Part shown: positions 20,295 to 30,203 of the stretch, in pieces | How positions within the stretch are numbered: position 1 is the first letter of the stretch | Layout: each line of letters opens with the position of its first letter | Source: Buchnera aphidicola (Nipponaphis monzeni) | GTDB taxonomy: Bacteria; Pseudomonadota; Gammaproteobacteria; Enterobacterales; Enterobacteriaceae | Direction: 5' to 3' | Length of the DNA stretch: 64,000 nucleotides | NCBI RefSeq assembly: GCF_006741185.1 | Contig: NZ_AP019379.1 | Span: 523,782-587,781 of the forward strand | Position numbers and translations under genes: made by a program | Notes under the pieces: model-generated | Database searches by the model: none | What the model was told of the DNA's origin: nothing | What the model saw: the letters and a program-made list of their open reading frames with translations, nothing else

Positions 20295-21431
20295 ATGAAA
20301 AATAATACATTACCATTAAGCTTATATATTCATATTCCTTGGTGTATTAAAAAATGCTTTTATTGTGATTTTCATTCTTTTGTTAAAAAAGATACTATCA
20401 ATGAAAAAAAATATATTAATCACTTGTTAAAAGATTTATCAAACGATATCAAATATATTCAATTAAGAACAATTCATAGTATTTTCATAGGTGGAGGAAC
20501 TCCAAGCTTATTTAGCAGTCATTCTATAAATTTCCTTATTCAAGAAATAAAAAAAAGAATACCAACAAATAGCCAACTCGAAATTACTATTGAATCTAAC
20601 CCAAATTCTTTTGAAAGTAATAATTTTTATAAATATAAAAAAATAGGTATTAATAGATTATCTATAGGTGTACAAACATTTAATATGCAACAATTACAAT
20701 TATTAGGCAGAACATATTCTTCTAAAGAAGCAAATAAAATAATACATTTTGCTAATAAATTACACTTTAAATGTATTAATCTTGATTTAATGCATTGTTT
20801 ACCTAATCAATCTGTACAGCAAGCATTAAAAGATTTAATTCAAATTACAACTATTTGTCAACCACAACATATTTCATGGTATCAATTATCTATTGAAAAA
20901 AATACTTTTTTTTATTCTAAAAATCTTAATTTACCAAATGAAAATACTATATTTAATATTATAAATTATGGTGAAAAAATTTTAAAAAAATATGGTTATT
21001 ATAAATATGAAATATCTTCCTATTCAAAAATAGGATATCAATGCCAACATAATCTTAACTACTGGAGATTTGGGGATTACATAGGGATAGGCTGCGGAGC
21101 ACATGGAAAAATTACAACAAAACAAGGGGAAATTATTAGAACAGTAAAAAGCAAAAAAATTACAGATTTTATTAATGGTAAATATTTACATAATCTACAA
21201 AAAATTAAAAAAAATGAGCAAGCTTTAGAGTTTTTTATGAATAGATTTAGATTAATTGAACCTACTCCAAAAAAAGATCTATATAAATACACTCAATTAA
21301 CCGAACAAACTATACAACCTAAAATACAACAAGCAATATCAGAAGGATTTTTAAAAGAAACCAAAAAGTATTGGGAAACTACTTCAAAAGGTAAAAATTT
21401 TCTAAATTCACTATTAGAAATTTTTATTTGA
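20295..21431 (+). CDS. hemW: HemW-like radical SAM heme chaperone
   Basis: HemW is a radical-SAM protein related to coproporphyrinogen III dehydrogenase; E. coli HemW is thought to deliver heme to respiratory enzymes. The 378-residue protein has the cluster motif CIKKCFYCDF (C17, C21, C24), GGGTPSLF near 76, IESNPNSFE, RLSIGVQTFN and DLMHCLPNQ. The central CGAHGKIT region and a C-terminal winged-helix part follow. The extra Phe after the CxxxCxxC motif is typical of HemN/HemW proteins. Its end nearly abuts the 3' end of convergent trmB (5 bp). Confidence 0.92.
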   Translation: MKNNTLPLSLYIHIPWCIKKCFYCDFHSFVKKDTINEKKYINHLLKDLSNDIKYIQLRTIHSIFIGGGTPSLFSSHSINFLIQEIKKRIPTNSQLEITIESNPNSFESNNFYKYKKIGINRLSIGVQTFNMQQLQLLGRTYSSKEANKIIHFANKLHFKCINLDLMHCLPNQSVQQALKDLIQITTICQPQHISWYQLSIEKNTFFYSKNLNLPNENTIFNIINYGEKILKKYGYYKYEISSYSKIGYQCQHNLNYWRFGDYIGIGCGAHGKITTKQGEIIRTVKSKKITDFINGKYLHNLQKIKKNEQALEFFMNRFRLIEPTPKKDLYKYTQLTEQTIQPKIQQAISEGFLKETKKYWETTSKGKNFLNSLLEIFI

Positions 21432-21436
21432 AATAT

Positions 21437-22165
21437 TCACTTTTTTAAAAATATTAAATCGATAATACTTCGACCTAGTAATAATCCTTTTTTTTCAAAA
21501 TTAGTAATTTCATCAGGTTTTTTTTCAATAGTAACATATTCTGACAAATATACCTGATATAAACAATCTATATAACTAATATTACTAACAATATCATAAG
21601 CATATGGTTTCCAATCTGTTTTAATATATATTGCTCCACCTCGTATCAATTTATTACTTAACAAATATATAAAATTTTGTGTTAATAGTCTTCTTTTATA
21701 ATGTTTTTTTTTATGCCACGGATCGGGAAAAAAAATAAATATTTTAGATATACTATTATCTGGAATCATATATCGTAATACTTCAACAGCATCATGATAT
21801 ATTATTTTTAAATTAAATATATTAAATAAACTAATTTGATTTACACAATAATATATCCCAGGGAGATAAACTTCTATTCCTAAAAAATTAATGTTTATGT
21901 TTTTTTTTACCATATTTATTAAAAAATGACCATTCCCAAATCCAATATCTATCATTAATGGAGATTTTTTACTAAAAATTGTTTCTATATTTAAAATATC
22001 TTTTTGAAAATCAATACCTACATAAGGCCAATAATAATTAATTATATTTATTTTACTTTTACTTAATTTTTTTTGTCTTATAATAAAACTGCGATTTTTC
22101 CTTATAAAAATACCATTTTCGTTATAATGGGGAGATATTATATTTTTTTTAAAAGTGAAATTCAT
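21437..22165 (-). CDS. trmB: tRNA (guanine-N7-)-methyltransferase
   Basis: TrmB methylates G46 in the tRNA variable loop using SAM. The 242-residue protein has the SAM-binding segment LMIDIGFGNGHFLINM near 70-85, FLGIEVYLPGI near 95, and the diagnostic FFPDPWHKKKHYKRRL motif near 145-160 with catalytic Asp. KTDWKPYAYD and TNFEKKGLLLGRSIIDLIF close the protein. It is convergent with hemW and divergent from mutY, the same arrangement as E. coli trmB-mutY. Confidence 0.95.
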   Translation of the reverse strand: MNFTFKKNIISPHYNENGIFIRKNRSFIIRQKKLSKSKINIINYYWPYVGIDFQKDILNIETIFSKKSPLMIDIGFGNGHFLINMVKKNININFLGIEVYLPGIYYCVNQISLFNIFNLKIIYHDAVEVLRYMIPDNSISKIFIFFPDPWHKKKHYKRRLLTQNFIYLLSNKLIRGGAIYIKTDWKPYAYDIVSNISYIDCLYQVYLSEYVTIEKKPDEITNFEKKGLLLGRSIIDLIFLKK

Positions 22166-22356
22166 GATTATCTTAAATTCTATCTAATTGTTTAAGTATA
22201 TATATTTTTTAAAAAAAATTTTACACAAAAAATATAAAATGTTTATAAAATATAGTATATAATATAATATAATTAAACATGATAATTATCAAATTAACAT
22301 TAATCAACATTTTATACACATAATATTAAAAATAATGTAAATATTTTTTTTTAAAA

Positions 22357-23436
22357 ATGATTATAAAAACTCCATTTTCTAACCTTATTATAAACTGGTA
22401 TCACATATACGGAAGAAAAAATTTGCCATGGAAAAAACATAAACACATATATCTTGTTTGGATATCTGAAATTATGTTACAACAAACACAAGTAAATACA
22501 GTTATTCCATATTATATAAAATTTATAAAAAAATTTCCAAACATAAAATGTTTAGCAAATGCTTCATTAAACGAAATTTTGTCTATCTGGTCTGGTTTAG
22601 GTTATTATAAAAGAGCACATAATATTTACAAAACAATACAATTAATAAAAAAAGAAAAAAATTACTATTTTCCAGAAAGTTTTGAAGAATTAATAAAATT
22701 ACCAGGTATTGGGAAAACAACAGCAGGATCAATTTTATCTTTTTCTAAAGGATATTATTTTTCAATATTAGATACTAATATTAAAAGAATATTAGTACGT
22801 TTTTATTATTTAAAACCTCAAACATCAATTTATACATTAGAAAAATACTTATGGAATATTATAAACTTAATAACACCTATATACAACACAGATAAATTTA
22901 ACCAAGGTATTTTAGATGTAGGATCTACAATATGTACTCATAAAAATCCAAAGTGTATTATTTGCCCTTTAAAAAAATATTGTATTGCTTATAGTATAAA
23001 CGATATTAATTATTCTTTATTATATAATAAGAAAAAAAAAATTAAGAATAAAAAAAGTTGGTTTATAATAATAAACTGTAAAAATCACGTTTGGTTAGAA
23101 CAGCGCAAATTACAAAAAATTTGGAATGGTTTATTTTGTTTTCCAGAATTTTTTTCTTTTAAAAAAGCATGTCAATGGCTTAAAAAATATCAAATATACA
23201 ATAGAAATTTAACACAAAATAAAGTTTACAAAAATTATAAAATTAGTAATATAAAACTAGATATAGCTTTGTTAATCATTAATGTAAATTATAAAATAAA
23301 TTTTTATACTAAAAATCCAAATTTTTGGTTTAATATACTTAAAATATCAAATATTTCTGTAGGTATGCCTACATTTACAAAATTATTACTCCAACAATTT
23401 ACAAAAAATCACACACATTTTAATAAAGGCTTATAA
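22357..23436 (+). CDS. mutY: Adenine DNA glycosylase MutY
   Basis: MutY removes adenine mispaired with 8-oxoguanine. The 359-residue protein has catalytic Glu38 in [11 protein letters not shown], the helix-hairpin-helix [12 protein letters not shown] (115-126), catalytic Asp139 in [10 protein letters not shown], and the [4Fe-4S] cysteines C193, C200, C203 and C209. A C-terminal NUDIX-like domain (about 225-345) follows. The cluster site depends on the Fe-S genes near 60 kb. yggX starts one base after the stop, as in the E. coli mutY-yggX pair. Confidence 0.96.
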   Translation: MIIKTPFSNLIINWYHIYGRKNLPWKKHKHIYLVWISEIMLQQTQVNTVIPYYIKFIKKFPNIKCLANASLNEILSIWSGLGYYKRAHNIYKTIQLIKKEKNYYFPESFEELIKLPGIGKTTAGSILSFSKGYYFSILDTNIKRILVRFYYLKPQTSIYTLEKYLWNIINLITPIYNTDKFNQGILDVGSTICTHKNPKCIICPLKKYCIAYSINDINYSLLYNKKKKIKNKKSWFIIINCKNHVWLEQRKLQKIWNGLFCFPEFFSFKKACQWLKKYQIYNRNLTQNKVYKNYKISNIKLDIALLIINVNYKINFYTKNPNFWFNILKISNISVGMPTFTKLLLQQFTKNHTHFNKGL

Positions 23437-23437
23437 A

Positions 23438-23680
23438 ATGAAAAAAAAAATTTTTTGCACTTTTTTAAAAAAATATGCTAATAAACAAAGTTTTCAAATA
23501 TATCCAGGAAAAATTGGAAAACGTATTTATAATGAAATATCACAAAAAGCATGGGACAAATGGATGATACAGCAAACTATGATAATCAATGAAAAAAAAT
23601 TAAACATGACAAATATAAATGATCAAAAAGAAATAAAAAAAAATATGATAAATTTCCTATTTAACAAAGAAAACATATAA
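23438..23680 (+). CDS. yggX: Probable Fe(II)-trafficking protein YggX
   Basis: YggX is a small protein linked to protection of Fe-S enzymes against oxidants. The 80-residue product begins [20 protein letters not shown] with the conserved Cys7, and contains [18 protein letters not shown] and [10 protein letters not shown], both almost identical to E. coli. The C-terminus (NFLFNKENI) ends about ten residues short of the E. coli protein. The start lies one base beyond the mutY stop, so translation is probably coupled. Confidence 0.95.
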   Translation: MKKKIFCTFLKKYANKQSFQIYPGKIGKRIYNEISQKAWDKWMIQQTMIINEKKLNMTNINDQKEIKKNMINFLFNKENI

Positions 23681-23687
23681 AGAAATG

Positions 23688-25103
23688 TTAATTTTTAATT
23701 TTAGAAATTATATTTTTATAATATATAATCATATCTTTTAACAAAGAAAATTTGTGAATGTTGTTATTATAAATAAGCACATTTTTTTTTAATAAATATT
23801 CATATTCTTTTAAAGTATTAAAATTAAAATATTGATAACAATAATTTTTCCAATTTAATTGTTCTGCATTAGTTAAATTTTCTGGAAAATTTCTAGCTTT
23901 ATAACGAAAAAAAATTTCATTCATACGATCTTCACGGAATTTGAGCAATTGTTTTGACAAAAACATGGGAGACATCAATCGTATTTTTTTTATCAACAAA
24001 GAATCATTAAAATTTAAAAAACTATCATAAAGCTTTAAATCTACATTTTTTGAAGTTTTACAATTCTTAATTTCACACATTTTTTGTACTATTTTCTTAA
24101 AAAAATGACTATTCTGTTTAATAAATATTAACTGTCGAAAATAATAATTTAAATTTATATTTAATCTAATTTTGTCTTGTTTTCTTAATACGATAACAGG
24201 CAATAATACTGGACATTTATTAACAGAAATAAAAACAATACCTTTTTCAAAAAGTTTTTTGTTATCTAGTATAGATTTCTGATTAATATTAAAATATTTA
24301 ATTAACTCAAAAACATCTTTAGATAAATCAAAAGCAATTAAAATATTTTTATTTTTTATATGCCAGTCAATAATTGTAATTATACCCATATAATTACATT
24401 TATAACCAAAAAAGTTAGATATATATAAAAAAATATTTTTATTATTTGACATAACAAGTTGTATAGTTTCTTTTTTTAAACGATATCTAAATAAAAAATT
24501 AAAAAATTTAGGATTTGCCCTTCTTATTAATTTTGCAATTTCAATTGTAGCATAAACGTCAGAAGTTGCATCATGCATATTTCGATGATATATATTATTG
24601 ATATAAGTAATATCTTGTAATTTAAAACTTACTATTCCTTTAGAATTTTTAAACCATTTTAAAATTTCAGGACGTAAAACATAACAAGATCTTAATAATA
24701 TCAATATATCCCATCTAGAATTATTATTCTTCCAACTCCAAGAATATGGATCAATTAAATTTCTATAAAAAATGTTTCTAGTAAATTCATCATCAAAATT
24801 AATGTTATTATAACCTAAAATACAACTATTAGGTTTATTAAAAATATAACTAATTTTTTTAGAAAAAATTGCCTCGTTCACACCAATTTTTCGAGTATAA
24901 ATTGGAGTAATACCAGTTAACAATACAGATTCTAGGTTAGGAAAATAATCTATTGGAGGGTAACAATATAAAACCTTTTCTTTATCAATAACATTAAAAT
25001 AAAAATCCGTACTAACACTCGAAAATTGTGCTGGTTTATCTAAAGCTGTATGTAAACCAAATGTTTCGTAATCATAAAAAATAAAAGTACATAATTTTTT
25101 CAT
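23688..25103 (-). CDS. sbcB: Exodeoxyribonuclease I
   Basis: ExoI degrades single-stranded DNA 3'-5' in repair and recombination. The 471-residue protein has the DEDDh exonuclease motif FYDYETFGLHTALDKPAQFSS near the start, LGYNNINFDDEFTRNIFYRN near 137-156, and the third motif HDATSDVYATIEIAKL near 177-192. The SH3-like and helical C-terminal domains follow, and the length equals E. coli ExoI. Its 3' end faces yggX with only 7 bp between. Confidence 0.94.
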   Translation of the reverse strand: MKKLCTFIFYDYETFGLHTALDKPAQFSSVSTDFYFNVIDKEKVLYCYPPIDYFPNLESVLLTGITPIYTRKIGVNEAIFSKKISYIFNKPNSCILGYNNINFDDEFTRNIFYRNLIDPYSWSWKNNNSRWDILILLRSCYVLRPEILKWFKNSKGIVSFKLQDITYINNIYHRNMHDATSDVYATIEIAKLIRRANPKFFNFLFRYRLKKETIQLVMSNNKNIFLYISNFFGYKCNYMGIITIIDWHIKNKNILIAFDLSKDVFELIKYFNINQKSILDNKKLFEKGIVFISVNKCPVLLPVIVLRKQDKIRLNINLNYYFRQLIFIKQNSHFFKKIVQKMCEIKNCKTSKNVDLKLYDSFLNFNDSLLIKKIRLMSPMFLSKQLLKFREDRMNEIFFRYKARNFPENLTNAEQLNWKNYCYQYFNFNTLKEYEYLLKKNVLIYNNNIHKFSLLKDMIIYYKNIISKIKN

Positions 25104-25567
25104 ATATATATAAATTTTTAAAATTATTAAAAATATAATTAATCAATATTAACAGTATTTAATTTATATTTTGATTAAATAAAAAAAAGTAAATAAATTT
25201 AACATTATGTTTGTATAACAAATATTCAAAAAAAATCTATTAATATATTAAAATATACATTTTATATTCAAAAAATAAACTGTGTAATATATTTATATTA
25301 TAAAATAAATAAAATAGATAAAAAGTTATTAAAAATAAAATTTTTACTTTAAAAAAAATATGCAGTACATTAAAATAACTATAAAAATAGTAATAAATTA
25401 TATTTATCTTTAAAAAATAATAAATGCAATTAATAATAAGTAAAAATTTTCATAAATATAACTGAATTATTTAAAAGATATTTAAATAATTAAAATAATT
25501 AAGATAAAACACTTTTTCGATATATACCTAAATAATTAACATTATTTAATAATTATTACGAAGTAAT
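25104..25567. other. Gene-free spacer upstream of sbcB
   Basis: About 460 bp of A/T-rich sequence between sbcB and tRNA-Asn. No frame, RNA gene or strong hairpin recognised. Confidence 0.6.
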
Positions 25568-25643
25568 TGGCTCCTCCGACTGGATTCGAACCAGTGACAT
25601 ACGGATTAACAGTCCGCCGTTCTACCAACTGAACTACAGAGGA
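25568..25643 (-). tRNA. tRNA-Asn (anticodon GTT)
   Basis: The minus strand reads TCCTCTGTAGTTCAG at the 5' end. The anticodon stem-loop around CTGTTAA gives GTT, the T arm is GGTTCGAATCC, and the acceptor ends in CAGAGGA complement plus G and an encoded CCA. All stems close. Confidence 0.96.
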
Positions 25644-25843
25644 TTTTCAAAAAAATAATAGCATTAAATAATAATACTGTCAATTTTTTTATTTTTTAAA
25701 AAAAAAATTAAAATATTATATAAAATACATACAATAAATTATTTTAGTACATTTACATATTAAAATATCAATAAATTCCTAAAAAAATTTTAGTAGATAC
25801 TATCATAAGAATATGTTATAAAGTATTCATCAAGGTAAAAATT

Positions 25844-25916
25844 GGCCCCTTAGCTCAGTGGTTAGAGCAATCGACTCATAATCGTTCGGTCGCTGGTTCA
25901 AATCCAGCAGGGGCCA
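25844..25916 (+). tRNA. tRNA-Ile2 (CAT anticodon, lysidine type)
   Basis: Almost identical to E. coli ileX/ileY: GGCCCCTTAGCTCAGTGG at the 5' end, the anticodon loop CTCATAA and CGCTGGTTCAAATCCAGC in the T arm. The CAT anticodon should be changed to lysidine-AU by TilS so that it reads AUA, a frequent codon in this genome. It is not the elongator Met tRNA by acceptor and D-arm sequence. The second anticodon-stem pair is T-T. CCA is not encoded. Confidence 0.9.
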
Positions 25917-26326
25917 TAATAAAGAATTATCAATATTATGATGTAAAAAATATAACATGTTCAGTACATTAACCTTTAGCAACGTATAAAAATAATATTT
26001 AATATATAAATTACAAAACTAATTTATGACACAAATATTGTTGTTTATATTAATGAATAAATTTTTTTTATATGTATCAATACATGTACTCAATTTTTTG
26101 TTAAAAAAAAATACCTGTTAGTAACAAAAATATTTAAATAAGTAAAACGTATGTTTTAATTAATAAAAAATTGAAAAGAATAACTACAATTACTTATAAT
26201 TAAATATTTTTAATCATAAAGGTAGTAAAGATATTATTTTTATAAAAAATAAATATACATTTTGAATATTCATTTAAACAACAATGTTAAAAAACTTTTT
26301 TAATATAAATATAAGTTTTTAACTAA
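25917..26326. other. Gene-free spacer between tRNA-Ile2 and dut
   Basis: About 410 bp of A/T filler. No gene or clear structure recognised. Confidence 0.6.
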
Positions 26327-26779
26327 TTAGTATCCTGAATGACCGAAACCTTTACCCCCTCTACAACTTAAAGAAAAATTAGTAACTATATTAAAATTCA
26401 CTTTAATAATAGGTAAAAAAACTATTTGAGCAATACGCATTCCTGGTTTAACACAAAAAATAGTATCACTTCTATTCCAAACAGATACCATAATTTCCCC
26501 TTGATAATCTGAATCAATCAAACCTATAGAATTCCCTAAAATAATACCATGTTTGTGCCCTATCCCAGATCTTGGTATAATGATAGCAGAAATTTCAGGA
26601 TTTTTAATAAAAATAGCTATACCAGTAGGTAATAATTGTGTTGTATTTTTTTTTAAATAAAGGTTTGTAGTAGTACAAACGCATAAATCTATTCCAGCAG
26701 CACCTTTATTAAAATAAGTAGGAAACGGAAAATTTTTTCCTATCCTAGAATCTATTATCTTTATATCAATGTTTTTCAT
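26327..26779 (-). CDS. dut: dUTP diphosphatase
   Basis: Dut hydrolyses dUTP to dUMP, keeping uracil out of DNA and feeding dTMP synthesis. The 150-residue trimeric-type dUTPase carries the five motifs in order: GAAGIDLCV near 24, PRSGIGHKHG near 70-79, GLIDSDYQGEIMVSVWNRS near 85-103, GMRIAQIVFLP near 118-128 and the C-terminal GKGFGHSGY. The length matches E. coli. It stands alone on the minus strand. Confidence 0.97.
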   Translation of the reverse strand: MKNIDIKIIDSRIGKNFPFPTYFNKGAAGIDLCVCTTTNLYLKKNTTQLLPTGIAIFIKNPEISAIIIPRSGIGHKHGIILGNSIGLIDSDYQGEIMVSVWNRSDTIFCVKPGMRIAQIVFLPIIKVNFNIVTNFSLSCRGGKGFGHSGY

Positions 26780-27173
26780 AAATTTACACTTTTAAATAAA
26801 ATTTTTTTTTAAAATAACTATATTGTATATAAAAAGTTATTGATCACAACCATTATTAAATATGTTAACATAATAAATATGTCGATTGTTTTTATAAAAA
26901 ATAAAATATTTATAAAATATATACTCCAAAAAATATTTGTTATAAAAATGTGAAAATGTTTCAAAACATTTTTTAACAAATTAATATTTAATTAATAAAA
27001 AAATTTATTTCTAAAATAAATATGCACTGTTTATTTATTTTTTAACAAATTTTTTTAAATAAATTTAAACATATAATACATAAAATGTATCACATATTCT
27101 TATATATAAATTGTTATCCATACAACAACATTGTTACTAACAAATATTTAATATTTAAAAAAATATGTCTACA
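26780..27173. other. Spacer between dut and rplI
   Basis: About 390 bp with no gene. It contains the hairpin at 26953-26972 that may end the rpsF-rpsR-rplI transcript; otherwise A/T filler. Confidence 0.6.
26953..26972 (-). terminator. Possible terminator of the rpsF-rpsR-rplI operon
   Basis: AAAATGTTT (26953-26961) and AAACATTTT (26964-26972) form a near-continuous stem. On the minus strand a T5-containing tail follows after four bases. It lies about 200 bp beyond rplI, so the assignment is tentative. Confidence 0.4.
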
Positions 27174-27626
27174 CTATTTTTGTGCAATAACTTCAACATC
27201 AAAAGTAGTATTAATATTAATATAGGGTTCAAAAATTACTTTGTATCTACCTAATGTACGTATAGGACCATTTAGTATATTAATTTCATTTTTACTAATT
27301 TTACAACCTAATAAATTAATTTTTTTTATTATATCTTTTCTATTAATAGAACCAAAAAGCTTTCCTTCTTTACCTGATTTAGAATATACTTTTATATTAC
27401 CTAGCGAAACTATTAATTCAATTCTTTTTTTAGCATATAAAATTGCTTTTTCCACTTTTAATTGTAATTCATATTTTTTTACTTTTAATATTTTAATGTT
27501 ATTTTTAGTTGCTAATATTACTTTTTCTTTAGGAATTAAAAAATTCCGAGCATATCCAGACTTAACATTAACAATTTCTCCTTCTAATCCTAATTTTTTC
27601 ATATTAGTCATTAAAATTACTTTCAT
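27174..27626 (-). CDS. rplI: 50S ribosomal protein L9
   Basis: L9 binds domain V of 23S rRNA and extends from the L1 stalk base. The 150-residue protein has the N-domain signature MKVILMTNMKKLGLEGEIVNVKSGYARNFLIPK, a long helix of Lys and Glu residues (about 40-75) and the C-domain with GKLFGSINRKDI and IRTLGRYKV. A clear AAGGA precedes the ATG. It follows rpsR by 19 bp. Confidence 0.97.
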   Translation of the reverse strand: MKVILMTNMKKLGLEGEIVNVKSGYARNFLIPKEKVILATKNNIKILKVKKYELQLKVEKAILYAKKRIELIVSLGNIKVYSKSGKEGKLFGSINRKDIIKKINLLGCKISKNEINILNGPIRTLGRYKVIFEPYININTTFDVEVIAQK

Positions 27627-27645
27627 TTTTATATATCCTTTATAA

Positions 27646-27873
27646 TTATTTATGATGATCTGTATAAGGAATCAAAGATAAATAACGAGCTCTTTTAATA
27701 GCTTGAGATAATTGACGCTGATATCTTGCTTTAGTACCTGTTATACGACTTGGAACAATTTTACCACTTTCAGTTATATAATTTTTTAATATTACAATAT
27801 CTTTGTAATCTATTTTATCTACTTTTTCAGAAGTAAATCGACAAAATTTTCTTCTTCTAAAATATCGAGCCAT
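27646..27873 (-). CDS. rpsR: 30S ribosomal protein S18
   Basis: S18 binds the 30S platform together with S6. From the Met at 27873 the protein is 75 residues and nearly identical to E. coli S18 ([39 protein letters not shown]). An in-frame Met five codons upstream has no counterpart and was not chosen. It lies between rpsF and rplI. The E. coli gene priB, between rpsF and rpsR, is absent from the 181-bp gap. Confidence 0.97.
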   Translation of the reverse strand: MARYFRRRKFCRFTSEKVDKIDYKDIVILKNYITESGKIVPSRITGTKARYQRQLSQAIKRARYLSLIPYTDHHK

Positions 27874-28054
27874 ATTCAAATACCTCAAATAAAAAAATCA
27901 TTAGAATAAATACTTACATCTATAACATTAAACATTATTTAAACAGTCATTAAATTTTTTAATTAACATTTTTATAATTATACTGAGTATACAAAAGAAT
28001 AATTTATTACAATTAACTTATTAAAGTAAATTTTTGTACATAATCAACATGGTT

Positions 28055-28420
28055 TTAAGAATTAATTTTATTCAAACCTACCTTTGAATCTTTGTTTTCT
28101 TCTAAAATCTTAAGCATTGGAGATGCACCAGTCACTGCATTTTTTGTAGTAATAATTAAATTTCTTATAATAGAATCATCATATCTAAATTTATTTTCTA
28201 ATTCATGAATTAATTCTGGATTTACTTCAATATTAATCAAAATATAATGAGCTTTATGTAATTTGTTAATAGAATAAGCCAACTGACGTCTGCCCCAATC
28301 TTCTAATCTATGTATTTTGCCTTTACTATTAATAATAATATTACTATAACACTTAACAATTTCAGAAATTTTTTCACTTTGGTTAGGATGAATTATAAGG
28401 ATAATTTCATAATGACGCAT
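28055..28420 (-). CDS. rpsF: 30S ribosomal protein S6
   Basis: S6 pairs with S18 on the 30S platform. The 121-residue protein begins MRHYEIILIIHPNQSEKI and has the conserved IHRLEDWGRRQLAYSINKLHKAHYILINIE segment near 35-65 and RYDDSIIRNLI near 80. It ends ten residues or so short of E. coli S6, in the non-conserved tail. It heads the rpsF-rpsR-rplI group. Confidence 0.96.
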   Translation of the reverse strand: MRHYEIILIIHPNQSEKISEIVKCYSNIIINSKGKIHRLEDWGRRQLAYSINKLHKAHYILINIEVNPELIHELENKFRYDDSIIRNLIITTKNAVTGASPMLKILEENKDSKVGLNKINS

Positions 28421-28676
28421 TTATATAACCTTTTATGTTTATAATTATATTAATCATAATTTTTTATAAATTTATATATTATAAAATATTTTTTTAATAT
28501 ATTAAGTAAAAATACTTATATTTTTTATTGTGATCTATCAATAATAAATTCTATTCTATAAACAATTCAAATTATTTGTTTAACGATAATTACCATGACT
28601 ATTATTCAATTAATTTCTAAATAATCTATATTGTTTAAATAAAATTAATTTAAAAAATATATAATAAATATTCTTT

Positions 28677-30203
28677 TTAAATTATCTTTAATTCTATCAT
28701 ATTATTTTTAACATTTATTTTTATAATTTTGACATTTAAAATGTCTCCTACATGATATTTTTTTTTATTTTTTTTACCAATTAATTGATTTTTATTAGGG
28801 TAAAATATATAAAAATCATCTTTTAAACTTGATAAACGTAACAATCCATCAATATGAAATTTATCTAGCTCTACAAATAAACCAAAAGAAGTAATAGTAT
28901 GAATTACACCTTGATGTATATTTTTCATCTTAATTTTTAAAAAATGACATTTTATTTGATCAAGTACATGCCTAGTAACTTTTTCTATACGATTTTCAAG
29001 ATTAGATAAATAATCACCTAAATATTTAATATGTTCTTCAGTATATAAATAACCACCTGTATAATATCTGTTAGTATAACTTTTTTTATTACAATATAGT
29101 AAATATTTAATAATTCTATGTATAATTAAATCAGAATACCGTCTAATAGGAGATGTAAAATGTGTATACGACATTAAACCTAAACCAAAATGCCCTACAT
29201 TTTTATTACTATAAATTGCTTTGTTCATTGAACGTAATAATATTTTTTGAATAATTTGATCACATGGATGTTTTTTAATCATAGTTAAAAAATGTATATA
29301 ATCAACTGATGATACATTACTTTGAATATGAATAGGTAAATTAAATTTTTTTAATATCAATCGCATATTTAAAATATTACTTTTAATAGGATAACTATGA
29401 ACTCTAAACAAAAGTACTTTATTATTTTGAATAATATATGTAGCTGCTAATATATTTGCTAAAATCATACATAATTCAATTAACTGATGAACTAAATTTT
29501 TTTGATGAATAAATATCTTTTTAACTTTAAACCGATTATCTAACACAACTTTTGATTCATGAATTTTAAAAAAAATACACTTTTCTAATTCATTAATTTT
29601 TTTTAAAATTAAATACATTTGATATAAATTATTTATTGAAATTAACAATTTTTTATATTTTCTACACCAAAATTGATTTTTATTCCATATTTTCCAAACA
29701 ATATTATAACTAAGACGAGCTTTAGAGTTAATCACAGCTTCATAAAATTTATATTCAAGTACTTTTTCTAAATCTGTAGAAATAATAATATCACATACTA
29801 AACATAACCTATCTTCATGAGGAATTATAGAGCAAATATTATTAGATAGTTGTTTTGGTAGCATAGATATAACTTTAGAAGGAAAATATATTGATGCCCC
29901 TCTTTTTTTAGCTTCTTCATCAATGTAAGTGTTAGGTCTAACATAATAACTAACATCAGAAATAGCTACTATTAAATTCCATCTATTTCCTACAAGAGAT
30001 TTACAAAAAATTGCATCATCAAAGTCTTTTGCGTCTTCTTCATCAATAGTTATAAAATCTAATGTTCTTAAATCTATTCTTGTAATATTTGATATAATAT
30101 TACTATTTTTATAATTTAAAATTTCTTGCTTTAACTTATCAGACCAACTTTCAGGAATAGAATTTTTATGAATTATATTTTTTATTATAGTTGAAATATC
30201 CAT
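28677..30203 (-). CDS. rnr: Ribonuclease R, N-terminally shortened
   Basis: RNase R is a processive 3'-5' exoribonuclease of the RNB family. This 508-residue form starts MDISTIIKNIIHKNSIPESW, which corresponds to the segment just before the RNB catalytic domain. The catalytic acids are intact: D54, D60, D62 and D63 in TIDEEDAKDFDDA match E. coli D272-D281. The RNB motifs FTSPIRRYSDLIIHR and the C-terminal S1 domain (about 425-508) are present. Some 218 N-terminal residues of E. coli RNase R (helix-turn-helix and cold-shock domains) and the basic tail are missing. RNase II is an alternative, but the order purA-rnr and the sequence favour RNase R. Confidence 0.88.
   Translation of the reverse strand: MDISTIIKNIIHKNSIPESWSDKLKQEILNYKNSNIISNITRIDLRTLDFITIDEEDAKDFDDAIFCKSLVGNRWNLIVAISDVSYYVRPNTYIDEEAKKRGASIYFPSKVISMLPKQLSNNICSIIPHEDRLCLVCDIIISTDLEKVLEYKFYEAVINSKARLSYNIVWKIWNKNQFWCRKYKKLLISINNLYQMYLILKKINELEKCIFFKIHESKVVLDNRFKVKKIFIHQKNLVHQLIELCMILANILAATYIIQNNKVLLFRVHSYPIKSNILNMRLILKKFNLPIHIQSNVSSVDYIHFLTMIKKHPCDQIIQKILLRSMNKAIYSNKNVGHFGLGLMSYTHFTSPIRRYSDLIIHRIIKYLLYCNKKSYTNRYYTGGYLYTEEHIKYLGDYLSNLENRIEKVTRHVLDQIKCHFLKIKMKNIHQGVIHTITSFGLFVELDKFHIDGLLRLSSLKDDFYIFYPNKNQLIGKKNKKKYHVGDILNVKIIKINVKNNMIELKII

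Noticed and set aside
25844-25916. Initial reading of this tRNA as elongator tRNA-Met because of the CAT anticodon.
   Set aside because: The acceptor, D arm and T arm match the E. coli lysidine-type tRNA-Ile2 far better than tRNA-Met.
27241-27645. 134-codon plus-strand frame opposite rplI.
   Set aside because: Antisense of a ribosomal protein gene with complete family motifs; the frame has no features of its own.
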